From assembly GCA_947589345.1 (NCBI GenBank), contig CANQAC010000003.1, positions 1 to 64,000 on the forward strand: a stretch of 64,000 bases of DNA, in the 5' to 3' direction. Positions 12,342 through 21,072 of this stretch are shown piece after piece. The notes under the pieces are model-generated. The model saw nothing but the letters and a program-made list of their open reading frames with translations. It was not told the DNA's origin and did not search any database. Source of the DNA: an uncultured Akkermansia sp. (GTDB lineage Bacteria > Verrucomicrobiota > Verrucomicrobiia > Verrucomicrobiales > Akkermansiaceae). The position numbers and the translations under genes were made by a program. Within the stretch, counting starts at the first letter, position 1. Every line of letters begins with the position of its first letter.

Positions 12342-13757
12342 ATGCAAACTCAACCAACTCCCTCTTACTCCACCAGATTATTTAACCATGTATCGCTTCT
12401 TTCCTACAAGACGATCTGTTTGTTCATGCGGTTGACTGATGTTCGGGTGGTGGCAATTTTAGGACGCGTGGTGGGGTACTTGGTGTGGATGTGTGCCGGA
12501 CGACGTCGACGCATCGTGGCTCGTAATCTACGCATTGTCATAGATCCCACTCTTCGCCCCAATAGATTATCCTCCATGGTACGCCGCAATATAGTGCGCA
12601 CAACCATGAACTTGGCCTGTTCCATCAAGACCGGCGTGATGACGCCACGGGAGATGGAACGCTTCATCCATGTGGAGGGTGGAGAGCTCTTTGAGCGCTG
12701 CGGTTCCGGAGGGCACACCGTGGTATCTTGTATCCCCCATGCCGGCAACTGGGAAGCATTGGCGCGCATTCGTCCTATCTTCCATCGCGTTCCTCGTTTC
12801 GCCTCCATGTATCGGCGGCTCTCCAACCCCCTGCTCGAGGATTTTATTTACAAATCACGCACTCGTTACGGTTGTGAAATGTACAGCAAAGAAGATGGTT
12901 TGCGGGAAATCCTCAAACTCGCTCATGGCGGCGGATTGCTTGGTGTACTCAGTGACCAATTTACGGCGGAAGGCATTTACTTGCCCTACTTCGGCAAGGT
13001 AACGGGAGTTACCCCACTGCCTGCGCTCATTTACAAACGTTGCAAAAGCAAAGGGCACCTATTTTCCGTTTTCACCCGCAACACCGCGCTCGGTCATTGG
13101 GATACGGTGCTGGGGCGCGAGATTCATCTGCCCGAGGGCTGCGAAACTCTGGCAGCCATTACCATGCAAGTCAACTTGGCACTCGAGAAATGCCAAAATG
13201 AACATATTCTGGACGGGTTTTGGATGCATCATCGCTGGAAAACCACCTACATTATCGCCCCAAAGATGGATGAGGATACGAAGGCCGAAGTGCTTAAACA
13301 CGTTCGATTGCCGTTCCGAATGCTCGTTGTCAGTCCCGACTCGGAGCAGGAGGCACGGCAGCTGATGCCAGCTGTAAAAGCACTCACCACTTGCCGCGTG
13401 GATGCACAAGTATCAGTCATTTGCAGGAAGGCGCAAGAAAGTTTTTGGCAGGAGGGGGTGACAAAGCTGCACCTCATCATTCCAAGTGACGGTGAAATGA
13501 GTGTATCCAAGCGCTTGGATCAAGAAGATATGTACAAAGATGGTCCTTTTGATGTACTCTTTATGTTTGGTGGACAGAAAGCATTATGGCGGCAACTGCA
13601 GGATATTTTCCCGGTGTACGTAATAGGCTGGGAGGATCATCCATTAGCCAAAAAATTCCGCCACCATTATAGACGTTTGAATGCACCCGGCAGCCTGCAT
13701 ACCACAAAAGAATACGCTGTCAACATGAACAAGTATCATGATATAGCATTCGGTTGA
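12342..13757 (+). CDS. LpxL/HtrB-type lipid A acyltransferase with extra C-terminal domain
   Basis: The first 300 or so residues of this 471-residue protein are a lauroyl/myristoyl acyltransferase domain with an N-terminal membrane anchor and the HX4E motif HAGNWE at 133-138; it should add a secondary acyl chain to lipid A at the inner membrane. E. coli LpxL is about 306 residues. The remaining 160 residues (from about 320, FRMLVVSPDS... to FGGQKALWRQL) look like the N-terminal Rossmann half of a GT9/heptosyltransferase-like domain, but this is weak. It is the second gene of an operon with the 11509 membrane protein. Confidence 0.85.
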   Translation: MQTQPTPSYSTRLFNHVSLLSYKTICLFMRLTDVRVVAILGRVVGYLVWMCAGRRRRIVARNLRIVIDPTLRPNRLSSMVRRNIVRTTMNLACSIKTGVMTPREMERFIHVEGGELFERCGSGGHTVVSCIPHAGNWEALARIRPIFHRVPRFASMYRRLSNPLLEDFIYKSRTRYGCEMYSKEDGLREILKLAHGGGLLGVLSDQFTAEGIYLPYFGKVTGVTPLPALIYKRCKSKGHLFSVFTRNTALGHWDTVLGREIHLPEGCETLAAITMQVNLALEKCQNEHILDGFWMHHRWKTTYIIAPKMDEDTKAEVLKHVRLPFRMLVVSPDSEQEARQLMPAVKALTTCRVDAQVSVICRKAQESFWQEGVTKLHLIIPSDGEMSVSKRLDQEDMYKDGPFDVLFMFGGQKALWRQLQDIFPVYVIGWEDHPLAKKFRHHYRRLNAPGSLHTTKEYAVNMNKYHDIAFG

Positions 13758-13798
13758 TGTTTCACGGCTTTGCCGGGTACGGCATCTATGAATTAGAC

Positions 13799-13827
13799 TT
13801 GAAAATCAGATGTCTTTCAGATACCAT
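13799..13827 (+). promoter_or_regulatory. Promoter of the M23 peptidase gene, predicted leaderless
   Basis: TTGAAA (13799-13804), 17 bp, TACCAT (13822-13827), then GGAGGC and ATG 13834. The 6-nt gap puts +1 at the ATG; the GGAGG in the gap would otherwise read as a Shine-Dalgarno. Confidence 0.6.
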
Positions 13828-13833
13828 GGAGGC

Positions 13834-14667
13834 ATGGCCGTGGCGTCTCATAGTGGGTCGGTCTTTCGCAAGCTTTTCTACGTATTGCTGTGTATAGGTG
13901 CAGCGGGCCTGTGCTGGTGGGTGAGCGCCCGAAACACCGAGAAACCCATCGCGCAGAATGTCCCATCCCAACCTCGCATGGCGCAGGTGTTTGGCGGCAT
14001 GATTCCTCTCAGTCCAACGCAGTTGGCAACTGCCCCGGAAGTCGATGGATTTCAGTGGCCTTGCGGAGGCCCCACTGGATCAATGATCTATGATGCTCAA
14101 CCCTTTGGATCCATGAATCATAAACGCCACGGCCGTCACACCGGCAAAGATTTGAACGGCATCGGCGGGCAAAATACGGACTTGGGAGAGCCTGTGTGTG
14201 CTGCAGGGCGTGGACTTGTCGTGTACAGTGGCTGCCCCTCTCCCGAATGGGGGAATGTGGTGGTATTGGCTCACCGCATTCCGGGAGAAAAGCAACTTGT
14301 GCAAACCCTCTACGCCCACCTTGACACACGTGAGGTACAAACAGGCCGTCTCGTGGGACGTGGACAGCGTATTGGTTCTATCGGCTCAGCTAATGGCCGC
14401 TATCTCGCACACTTGCACTTCGAAGCAATCCGCTCCCGCTGCACGGAAGCAGGAATGCGCGGGTACCACCCGAACGGCACCATGAATCGTATGAATCCCA
14501 CTGAGCTGCTCAAACTCTACCCCGCTCCACCCTTCCCTGATCCATATACCGAAGTGCGCCGCATTCGAATCCGCGAAACAAGTTTGCAAAACCCGAATAC
14601 GCCGAGCGGCGTACCCCACCAACAAGGAATCATCCCGGTGACACCCCAGCAATTTCTCACGCCATGA
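13834..14667 (+). CDS. M23 family (LytM-like) zinc endopeptidase, exported
   Basis: 277 residues with an N-terminal membrane/signal segment (LFYVLLCIGAAGLCWWV). The M23 domain (about 75-210) keeps the ligands: HTGKD (first His and Asp) and HLHFE (final HxH), plus YAHLD. It should cut peptidoglycan cross-bridges or stem peptides in the periplasm. ATG 13834 is chosen over ATG 13810 because the earlier codon lies inside the promoter. Its stop overlaps the OmpA-like gene start (ATGA), so the two are cotranslated and probably work together at the wall. Confidence 0.88.
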   Translation: MAVASHSGSVFRKLFYVLLCIGAAGLCWWVSARNTEKPIAQNVPSQPRMAQVFGGMIPLSPTQLATAPEVDGFQWPCGGPTGSMIYDAQPFGSMNHKRHGRHTGKDLNGIGGQNTDLGEPVCAAGRGLVVYSGCPSPEWGNVVVLAHRIPGEKQLVQTLYAHLDTREVQTGRLVGRGQRIGSIGSANGRYLAHLHFEAIRSRCTEAGMRGYHPNGTMNRMNPTELLKLYPAPPFPDPYTEVRRIRIRETSLQNPNTPSGVPHQQGIIPVTPQQFLTP

Positions 14668-15956
14668 AAAACCATCCCATCCTCGTCGTTCTAGTGATGA
14701 TCATGCTCTTCGCAGCAGGCATAACCGGATTGTATCGCGGAGCCCGACAGTTGAATCTCGAGCAACCTCAAACTCCGAAGCCTGTTGAACAACCGCAGGA
14801 CGCCCCGACGGTGACTCAGACTCCCGCTCCAAAACTCCCACCTGCCCCGTCACCCCAGCCACCAATTCGACCGCACTCGGCCGAGCATGCTGTCGCTCTC
14901 AATGTGGCACAAGCTCTCAACCAACCTCCCGCCGAAAAGCAAGCATCTCTGGATGAATTGATCCGCACAGAGCAGCTCCCAAAAGAATCTGCCGAAATCC
15001 TGCAGCAATGGAACAGCGAACGCGGAAAAGTGAAAACGCAAGAGATCGGCACCATCATTCCTACTACCGGCGGCGGCAAATTAACGCGCTATCGACTCTC
15101 CGCCGAAGGCTGCAACGACGACTTGTTGCTTACCATCGTGACCCCTGAACAAGGTAAGCCTCGCGTGCAAAGCGTGGAACTGGTCTCGGCGGACAAGGTG
15201 CAGCTTAACACGCAGAGCGACGCCTTGAGTGTTGTGGAAGGCTTTTTGGAAGCGCTGAAACGCGGAGATATGGACACGGCTCGCCGGCTCGTGAGCGGCG
15301 GTGATGTATCGGATGCCACGCTCGCCGGGCTATGCATGATGTTTGAGGAAGGTGATCTGGTGCTACGTGAGCGTATCCCCATGCGCAACATGTACCATAA
15401 CGATAAGAATGCTGGTTATCTTGTTTACCTGTCTCCTAAGGAAGGATCCGGAGCAGCGGGGAATGTGGGCATCGAACTGGTCCGCAATGATGAGAACGGA
15501 TGGCGCGTGAAGGCTGTGGCTCTCGATCAACTGCTCAATCACTATGAAAAAGTGGCTGAGGCTGAGGGCGGCGTTTATTTCCCCCTCGTTAAAAATCCGC
15601 ACGGTGGTGATTCACTCGTACTCTACTTTGGTTTTGACGATGCAACACTCAGTCCGCGATCGGCGAGCCAACTGCGCATTGTAGCCCAGCTCCTGGTCAA
15701 TAGCGGTGGCTCTCTCAACATCTCTGGACACACGGATGACATCGGTACGGAGGAATACAATATGGATCTCTCTTTGCGCCGGGCGGATACGGTGAAGAAA
15801 GTCCTCCTTTCGTATGGCGTACAAGCGGAGCGCATCACTACTAAAGGTTTAGGTAAGAGTCAACCGCGCCGAACATATCAAGCTGGCGACTCCCGCCAGA
15901 TGATTAGCACCATTCGTCGCGAGAACCGCCGCGCTGAAATCTACCTCGACTTCTAA
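14664..15956 (+). CDS. OmpA-family peptidoglycan-binding protein
   Basis: 430 residues: N-terminal transmembrane anchor (ILVVLVMIMLFAAGI), a proline/glutamine-rich linker (about 30-75), a middle region with no recognised family, and a C-terminal OmpA domain from about 310 (YFGFDDATLSP, the HTDDIGTEEYNMDLSLRRA signature, and NRRAEIYL). Such domains bind diaminopimelate peptidoglycan. The anchor lacks a lipobox. It overlaps the M23 peptidase by 4 nt and is followed after 6 nt by a helicase gene. Confidence 0.88.
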   Translation: MKNHPILVVLVMIMLFAAGITGLYRGARQLNLEQPQTPKPVEQPQDAPTVTQTPAPKLPPAPSPQPPIRPHSAEHAVALNVAQALNQPPAEKQASLDELIRTEQLPKESAEILQQWNSERGKVKTQEIGTIIPTTGGGKLTRYRLSAEGCNDDLLLTIVTPEQGKPRVQSVELVSADKVQLNTQSDALSVVEGFLEALKRGDMDTARRLVSGGDVSDATLAGLCMMFEEGDLVLRERIPMRNMYHNDKNAGYLVYLSPKEGSGAAGNVGIELVRNDENGWRVKAVALDQLLNHYEKVAEAEGGVYFPLVKNPHGGDSLVLYFGFDDATLSPRSASQLRIVAQLLVNSGGSLNISGHTDDIGTEEYNMDLSLRRADTVKKVLLSYGVQAERITTKGLGKSQPRRTYQAGDSRQMISTIRRENRRAEIYLDF

Positions 15957-15962
15957 AACAAC

Positions 15963-17945
15963 GTGCCATCCTGCCACCCAGCTGCAGCCAGTGCTCCCGA
16001 CTTTTCTACTCTGCTCAATGAGCAACAGCTCGCTGCCGTTACCACCCAAGCCCGTCACGCCTTGGTAATCGCTGGCGCGGGCAGTGGGAAAACACGAACG
16101 CTCACTTGCCGAGTGGCGTGGTTGCTTGCGCACGGAGTACCCGAATGGCGTATTCTGCTGCTCACTTTTACCAATAAAGCTGCTCGGGAAATGCTTGAAC
16201 GAGTGCAACAGTTGGTAGGTCCTCAGGCAGGACGCATTTGGGGCGGCACTTTCCACTCCATCGCCAATCGTATCCTGCGAGCTCATGCAGAACGTCTCGG
16301 ATACCGACCGGGCTTTTCTATTCTGGATTCAGATGACCAAAAATCGCTCATGCGCATGCTTGTCAAACAGCATGCCGGCAAAACGAGCAAGAGTGATCCC
16401 TTCCCAAAACCTGATCTCCTGCTCACCATTCACAGTCTAGCAGCCAACACGGGACAAAACTGGGAGGAGCTTCTGCACACAAATTATCCCGTACTCAAAA
16501 AACATATCGAAGTCATTTCGCGTATCTACGCCGAATACGCGCAACGTAAACGTGAAGCGAACGCTATGGACTTTGACGATCTGTTACTCCATTTGCTCAA
16601 GCTCATGAGGGATGATGAGGAAGTGCGCAGCATGTTACAACAACGTTTTTTACATGTGTTGGTAGATGAGTATCAGGATACCAACATACTGCAAGATCGC
16701 ATCATTAACTTGCTGAGCGGCGGGACGAACACCAGCCTGGCCGTTGTGGGTGACGATGCGCAAAGTATATACTCTTGGCGCGGCGCACGCGTGGATCATA
16801 TTTTTGAATTCACCGAGCGCTACCCCGATGCGGAGGTATTCAAAATCGAAACGAACTACCGCAGTCGTCCGGCCATCTTGGAGATTTCGAATGCAGCTAT
16901 TGCGACCAATGAGCGACAATTTCATAAAGTGTTAACCCCCGCACGCGAAAGCGATGGTTTTCTCCCCACAGTTTACCCTGCTCCCGATAACAGGACGGAG
17001 GCTCTGTACGTGGCGCAACGCATTGAAGAACTGCTCAACCGCGGCGTGGACCCATCAGAAATCGCCGTTCTCTATCGAGCCCACTTCCACAGCCTTGATA
17101 TCCAAGTTGAACTTACTCAACGCCGTATTCCGTTCCGTGTAACCAGCGGCTTGCGCTTCTTTGAACAAGCGCATATCAAAGATGTTGTGGCTTACTTGCG
17201 CCTTCTTGCCAATCCGCGCGATGAGATGGCTTTCCGGCGCATTGTAAGTGATTTCCCCAAAGTGGGAGAAGTGAGTACCGGGAAAATGTGGCACGGTTGG
17301 AATGAGGCCTTGGTTGCGCCTGAAACGAAGAGTATCGAACCTCTGCGTTTTGTCGACTTAAAAAATGCCGTGAACGCCCCCGCGGCAGCAAAGGCCAACT
17401 GGCAAGAGCTGTTGGAAACCCTCGATGACCTGCAACCCGGAGATCATGAACTCACTCCTTCGGAGATGATTCTGCGAGTCCTCAAACACATCGCTCCTTC
17501 CCTCTCCTCCAAATATGATAACACGGAAGAGCGCATGGATGATATTGAACAACTCTCCCGCTCTCTTTCTGATGTACCGAATCTGGACGATTTTCTCTCC
17601 CAAGTCGCCTTACTCAGCGAAACGGATACAGATGCTGCAACGGCAGACAACTCGCGAGTCACCTTGAGTACGATTCACCAGGCCAAAGGCTTGGAGTGGA
17701 GCCATGTCTTTATCATCTTTTTAGGTGAAGGGCTTTTCCCCCATTTCCGCACCATCAACTCTGCGGAGCCACGCGAGATGGAAGAGGAAACCCGCCTTTT
17801 TTACGTGGCTGTCACTCGCGCTAAGGATCGTTTGTTTTTGTCTTACCCGCGTTACAACGGCCATGGCTACGAAAGCCAATTCTGCCACGCCTCGCGCTTC
17901 CTCACGTCCTTGCCCCCGGAGTTGTACGAGGTGGCCGATTTTTAA
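15963..17945 (+). CDS. UvrD/Rep/PcrA-type superfamily 1A DNA helicase
   Basis: 660-residue 3'-to-5' helicase for repair or replication restart. Motifs in order: QxxA region (LNEQQLAAV), Walker A GAGSGKT, Walker B in DEYQDTN, motif III DDAQSIYSWRGA, TIHQAKGLEW and the terminal VAVTRAKDRL. Length is within the PcrA/UvrD range, though the C-terminal extension is short. The start codon is GTG 15963, 6 nt after the OmpA-like stop. Which of UvrD, Rep or PcrA it replaces cannot be decided by eye. Confidence 0.92.
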   Translation: MPSCHPAAASAPDFSTLLNEQQLAAVTTQARHALVIAGAGSGKTRTLTCRVAWLLAHGVPEWRILLLTFTNKAAREMLERVQQLVGPQAGRIWGGTFHSIANRILRAHAERLGYRPGFSILDSDDQKSLMRMLVKQHAGKTSKSDPFPKPDLLLTIHSLAANTGQNWEELLHTNYPVLKKHIEVISRIYAEYAQRKREANAMDFDDLLLHLLKLMRDDEEVRSMLQQRFLHVLVDEYQDTNILQDRIINLLSGGTNTSLAVVGDDAQSIYSWRGARVDHIFEFTERYPDAEVFKIETNYRSRPAILEISNAAIATNERQFHKVLTPARESDGFLPTVYPAPDNRTEALYVAQRIEELLNRGVDPSEIAVLYRAHFHSLDIQVELTQRRIPFRVTSGLRFFEQAHIKDVVAYLRLLANPRDEMAFRRIVSDFPKVGEVSTGKMWHGWNEALVAPETKSIEPLRFVDLKNAVNAPAAAKANWQELLETLDDLQPGDHELTPSEMILRVLKHIAPSLSSKYDNTEERMDDIEQLSRSLSDVPNLDDFLSQVALLSETDTDAATADNSRVTLSTIHQAKGLEWSHVFIIFLGEGLFPHFRTINSAEPREMEEETRLFYVAVTRAKDRLFLSYPRYNGHGYESQFCHASRFLTSLPPELYEVADF

Positions 17946-17957
17946 ACCAGAACCAAT

Positions 17958-18503
17958 CTACGCATGGTGATGATCGCAATGACAATCCTCGCCATGATGG
18001 TGACCACATGAACAGCCATCGGTTTGGGGAGTGTCATGTCGCGGGCTGAGCAACTCCGCCAACTCGGCGGTTTTCGCAAGTTGGGCAGCCGTCTGTCCGC
18101 GCGAATTGTGGCGCATTATGTCAGCTCCGGCCAGCAAAAGCATCTCGGCAATTTTGCGGTAGCCATACTTGGCGGCCAAGTGCAATGGAGGCTCCCCATA
18201 CGCATTCGGAGCATCCGCATCCGCTCCTATCGCCAACAAAACCTCAATAAGCTTTTCATCCGGTTCAATGCCCTGTTCCTTAAATTCCGGAGCCAAATCC
18301 ACCTCATCCTGCATAAGCAGAGTAGCCGCTCGCTTCAAGGTATCGGGACTCTCTCCTCGCTCAACCTCCTCGAGAAACTGCTGCACCGCTTCATCATAAT
18401 CATCCGGATCCAGTTCCTGAATCATGGCAGCGATGTCGTGCTGCGTCACCTGCGGGCGCTCGTCACGTCCAATGTGAATCGTATTCCATCCATCCATTTG
18501 CAT
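17958..18503 (-). CDS. Ankyrin-repeat protein with Cys/His-rich tail
   Basis: 181 residues, no signal peptide. Two or three ankyrin units lie at about 85-160 (YGEPPLHLAAKYGYRKIAEMLLLAGAD, HNSRGQTAAQLAK; shown here as pieces). The last 20 residues are CGHHHGEDCHCDHHHA-like, a probable metal-binding tail. The N-terminal half is acidic. It is convergent with the helicase gene (12 nt apart) and divergent from the MBL hydrolase. ATG 18503 is supported by a promoter ending 6 nt upstream. Function unknown; metal storage or metal-dependent interaction is only a guess. Confidence 0.8.
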   Translation of the reverse strand: MQMDGWNTIHIGRDERPQVTQHDIAAMIQELDPDDYDEAVQQFLEEVERGESPDTLKRAATLLMQDEVDLAPEFKEQGIEPDEKLIEVLLAIGADADAPNAYGEPPLHLAAKYGYRKIAEMLLLAGADIMRHNSRGQTAAQLAKTAELAELLSPRHDTPQTDGCSCGHHHGEDCHCDHHHA

Positions 18504-18509
18504 GCGCTC

Positions 18510-18538
18510 ATGATAGCTGAACGCTCAGACGATTACCA
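18510..18538 (-). promoter_or_regulatory. Promoter of the ankyrin gene, predicted leaderless
   Basis: Minus strand TGGTAA (weak -35), 17 bp, TATCAT (18510-18515); gap of 6 nt to ATG 18503. Confidence 0.5.
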
Positions 18539-18665
18539 GCTCATTCTTACCAGCCCGGTAAAAATACACTCGTCTCGCGCAGCACCCTATTCTGCGACGG
18601 TTTCCTTCTCAGCGTCCTGAATGGTGTAATGTGGCACGCCCGCCGATCCCTGCTTCCCTTTTGGC

Positions 18666-18694
18666 TTGCCAAATGGTGTCCCCGGTGGTATGGT
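18666..18694 (+). promoter_or_regulatory. Promoter of the MBL hydrolase gene, predicted leaderless
   Basis: TTGCCA, 17 bp, TATGGT (18689-18694), gap of 6 nt to ATG 18701. This excludes the longer ORF start at 18629. Confidence 0.65.
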
Positions 18695-18700
18695 ACGCCC

Positions 18701-19333
18701 ATGGTCCCGGAGTTGATGCACTATAGCGGTGGCGCACTGGAGTGCAACGGCTACCTTGTGCCGGGCATGCAAGGAGCTTGCGTGGCGATTGATGCACCGG
18801 ACGGGTTTTCTGCATGGTTGCTCAAGCATCTGCCTGAGGGAATGCGACTGACTCATCTGCTGCTCACGCACCAACACTTTGACCACATTCAAGACGCGGC
18901 CGCACTCAAACGCTCCACGGGGTGTACCATTATCTCCGGCGCTGCCTACACTCCGAACCTGACGCTGGCTCAAAATGCACAGGCATGGGGTATACCAGCT
19001 CCCCCTCCCTTTGTAACAGACTCTGTACTGAGTACACAGGATGAGTCTTTCAACTTGGCAGGCATCGGCTGGCAGGCACTGCACGTGCCCGGGCATTCTC
19101 CGGACAGTTTGGCATGGTACGCACCAGAGCGGGGAGAGATATTTACGGGTGACGCTCTGTTTGCCGGTTCAGTGGGACGCACGGACTTCGCCGGTGGAAA
19201 TGCCAGGCAGCTCTCAGAGAGCATCAAGAACAAAATACTGACGCTCGACCCGCACACACTGGTCCACCCTGGACACGGTCCCGGCACAAATGTGGGCGAG
19301 GAACTGCTCAACAACCCCTTTGTCCACTTGTAA
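18701..19333 (+). CDS. Metallo-beta-lactamase-fold hydrolase (GloB-like)
   Basis: 210 residues with the full binuclear zinc site: THQHFDH, the following PGHS histidine, the bridging Asp in TGDALF and the HPGHGPGT histidine. The size and the GRTDF segment fit the short YcbL/glyoxalase II-like group, which hydrolyses thioesters such as S-lactoylglutathione; the true substrate is not known. ATG 18701 was chosen by the promoter. The DEAD-box helicase gene starts 21 nt downstream but has its own promoter overlapping this gene's end. Confidence 0.9.
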   Translation: MVPELMHYSGGALECNGYLVPGMQGACVAIDAPDGFSAWLLKHLPEGMRLTHLLLTHQHFDHIQDAAALKRSTGCTIISGAAYTPNLTLAQNAQAWGIPAPPPFVTDSVLSTQDESFNLAGIGWQALHVPGHSPDSLAWYAPERGEIFTGDALFAGSVGRTDFAGGNARQLSESIKNKILTLDPHTLVHPGHGPGTNVGEELLNNPFVHL

Positions 19334-19348
19334 TTACATCCTTATCAC
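19320..19348 (+). promoter_or_regulatory. Promoter of the DEAD-box helicase gene, predicted leaderless
   Basis: TTGTCC (19320-19325, inside the end of the MBL gene), 17 bp, TATCAC (19343-19348), 6-nt gap, ATG 19355. The -10 is imperfect. Confidence 0.45.
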
Positions 19349-19354
19349 ACAGAC

Positions 19355-20554
19355 ATGACATTTGAAGAATTAGGACTATCCGCCCCAGTATTGCAAGCAG
19401 TAAAGGATTGCGGTTACACATCGCCCACTCCCATCCAGGAACAAGCTATACCCCATGTATTGGCAGGTCGAGATGTCATTGGAGCTTCTCAAACAGGCAC
19501 CGGGAAAACAGCAGCTTTTGCCCTTCCGATTATCACACGCATTCAACATACCGGTCGCCCCCAAGTACTTGTCCTGGAACCCACGCGTGAGTTAGCTGAC
19601 CAACTGGCTGAGGCTTTTCGCACCTACGCCTCCCACACAGATCTTACCGTGGGCTTGCTTTACGGAGGCGTGGGATATGGACAGCAAGCTGACGCCTTAA
19701 AAAAAGGAGTAGATGTAGTGGTTGCCACACCGGGACGCCTCGTCGACCACTTCTACCGCGGCAATATGAAGTTCAAAGAAGTGAAAACTCTTGTGCTGGA
19801 CGAGGTTGACCGCATGACTGATATGGGATTCCTACCCATCGTGCGCAAAATTGTGAATCTATGCCCGTGGGAAGGTCGGCAGACGCTCTTTTTCTCCGCC
19901 ACAATGCCGCAAATGTTGCAGGGATTCGCTAAATGGTGTCTCACGGATCCGTACGATGTGTCTATCGCCCGTCGTGAGGTAGCTTCCACTATATCCCACG
20001 CCTTTTATCCGGTTGGACTCGACCAGCGCGATGAACTTTTGCTTGCCCTCGTGAAGCAGACTGACTTTAGCAACATGATGATTTTCACGCGTACCCGGAA
20101 AGAGGCCGATATGGTGGCCAACATGCTTGCTCATGCCGGGTGGGGTCATGAAGTAACCGCTATGCACTCCGATATACCTCAGAAGGAGCGTATGGCCGCC
20201 CTGCGCGGATTTAAAGAAGATAAATACCGCATCCTCGTGGCGACGGATGTAGCGGCCCGCGGTATTGACATCAACGATGTTTCCCACGTTATCAACTACC
20301 GGGTTCCCGAAAATCCGGAGGATTACGTGCACCGCATTGGACGTACCGGTCGTGCCGAAACGCGAGGTGACGCATTCACTCTGCTCACAGCAGATGAAAT
20401 CGATTTTGCAAAGTCGATTGAAATCTTTCTCAAGCAAAAAGTAGAACGCCGCAAGCTGGACGGATTTCCGTACGCTTACACCGCTTTGCTTGATGAAGAC
20501 GCCCCTCCGCTGCGCAAGCCGCGACCGGCCACGACGGGGCGCAGACGACATTAA
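19355..20554 (+). CDS. DEAD-box ATP-dependent RNA helicase (RhlE-like), DEVD variant
   Basis: 399 residues with both RecA-like domains: Q motif (SPTPIQEQAIPH), ASQTGTGKT, PTRELADQ, TPGRLVDH, SAT, and HRIGRTGRA. Motif II reads LDEVDRM, so the family's DEAD box is DEVD here; alanine to valine is unusual but keeps the acidic residues that bind magnesium. It should unwind short RNA duplexes in ribosome assembly or RNA decay. The tail is short and basic (RPATTGRRRH). ruvC follows 11 nt later. Confidence 0.93.
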   Translation: MTFEELGLSAPVLQAVKDCGYTSPTPIQEQAIPHVLAGRDVIGASQTGTGKTAAFALPIITRIQHTGRPQVLVLEPTRELADQLAEAFRTYASHTDLTVGLLYGGVGYGQQADALKKGVDVVVATPGRLVDHFYRGNMKFKEVKTLVLDEVDRMTDMGFLPIVRKIVNLCPWEGRQTLFFSATMPQMLQGFAKWCLTDPYDVSIARREVASTISHAFYPVGLDQRDELLLALVKQTDFSNMMIFTRTRKEADMVANMLAHAGWGHEVTAMHSDIPQKERMAALRGFKEDKYRILVATDVAARGIDINDVSHVINYRVPENPEDYVHRIGRTGRAETRGDAFTLLTADEIDFAKSIEIFLKQKVERRKLDGFPYAYTALLDEDAPPLRKPRPATTGRRRH

Positions 20555-20565
20555 CTGAGGAGTCC

Positions 20566-21072
20566 ATGCGTGTCCTTTCCATAGACCCGGCTATTCGCAA
20601 TACAGGGTATGCCGTGATTGAAGGCGACCACTACTCGGCGCGAGCACTGGAATACGGCACCTTCTCGCTCAAAGATTCTCTGCCTCAGAGCGCATGTTTG
20701 CTGGAAATCCACCGCCACGTACTCTCTCTTATTGATAAATGGCAACCGGACGAACTGGCTATTGAAGGCATCATCTACGTGCAGTCGCACCGCACAGCCA
20801 TTACCATGGGTTCCGCTCGCGCCGCCACGATCATAGCCGCTGCCAGCCGTGGGCTACCCATCATGGAATATCCACCAAGCTGCGCTAAATTAGCCGTAGC
20901 GGGGCGAGGCAGTGCGCAAAAAGAGCAAGTTGCTTTCATGGTGCGTGCCCTGCTCAAACTGGACGAAACACCTGAACCCGATGCAGCTGATGCCCTAGCT
21001 ATCGGTTTTGCTCATCTCTCGGCGGCAGATCCCCTGCGTGCGCACCTCTTTGCCAAGCGGCGTTATATTTGA
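20566..21072 (+). CDS. ruvC: Holliday junction resolvase RuvC
   Basis: 168-residue endonuclease that resolves four-way junctions. Acidic active-site residues sit in SIDPAIRNTGYAVIEG, in ELAIEGIIY and in the EPDAADALAIG motif near the C-terminus. Length is typical (about 170). It has a true Shine-Dalgarno (GAGGAG) before ATG 20566, unlike the promoter-proximal genes here, which fits its position as second gene after the DEAD-box helicase. Its 3' end overlaps convergent tilS by 10 nt. Confidence 0.94.
   Translation: MRVLSIDPAIRNTGYAVIEGDHYSARALEYGTFSLKDSLPQSACLLEIHRHVLSLIDKWQPDELAIEGIIYVQSHRTAITMGSARAATIIAAASRGLPIMEYPPSCAKLAVAGRGSAQKEQVAFMVRALLKLDETPEPDAADALAIGFAHLSAADPLRAHLFAKRRYI

Noticed and set aside
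13758-13833. parS-like TGTTTCACG near 13758
   Set aside because: Only the left half of the consensus matches; the right half does not complete the palindrome.
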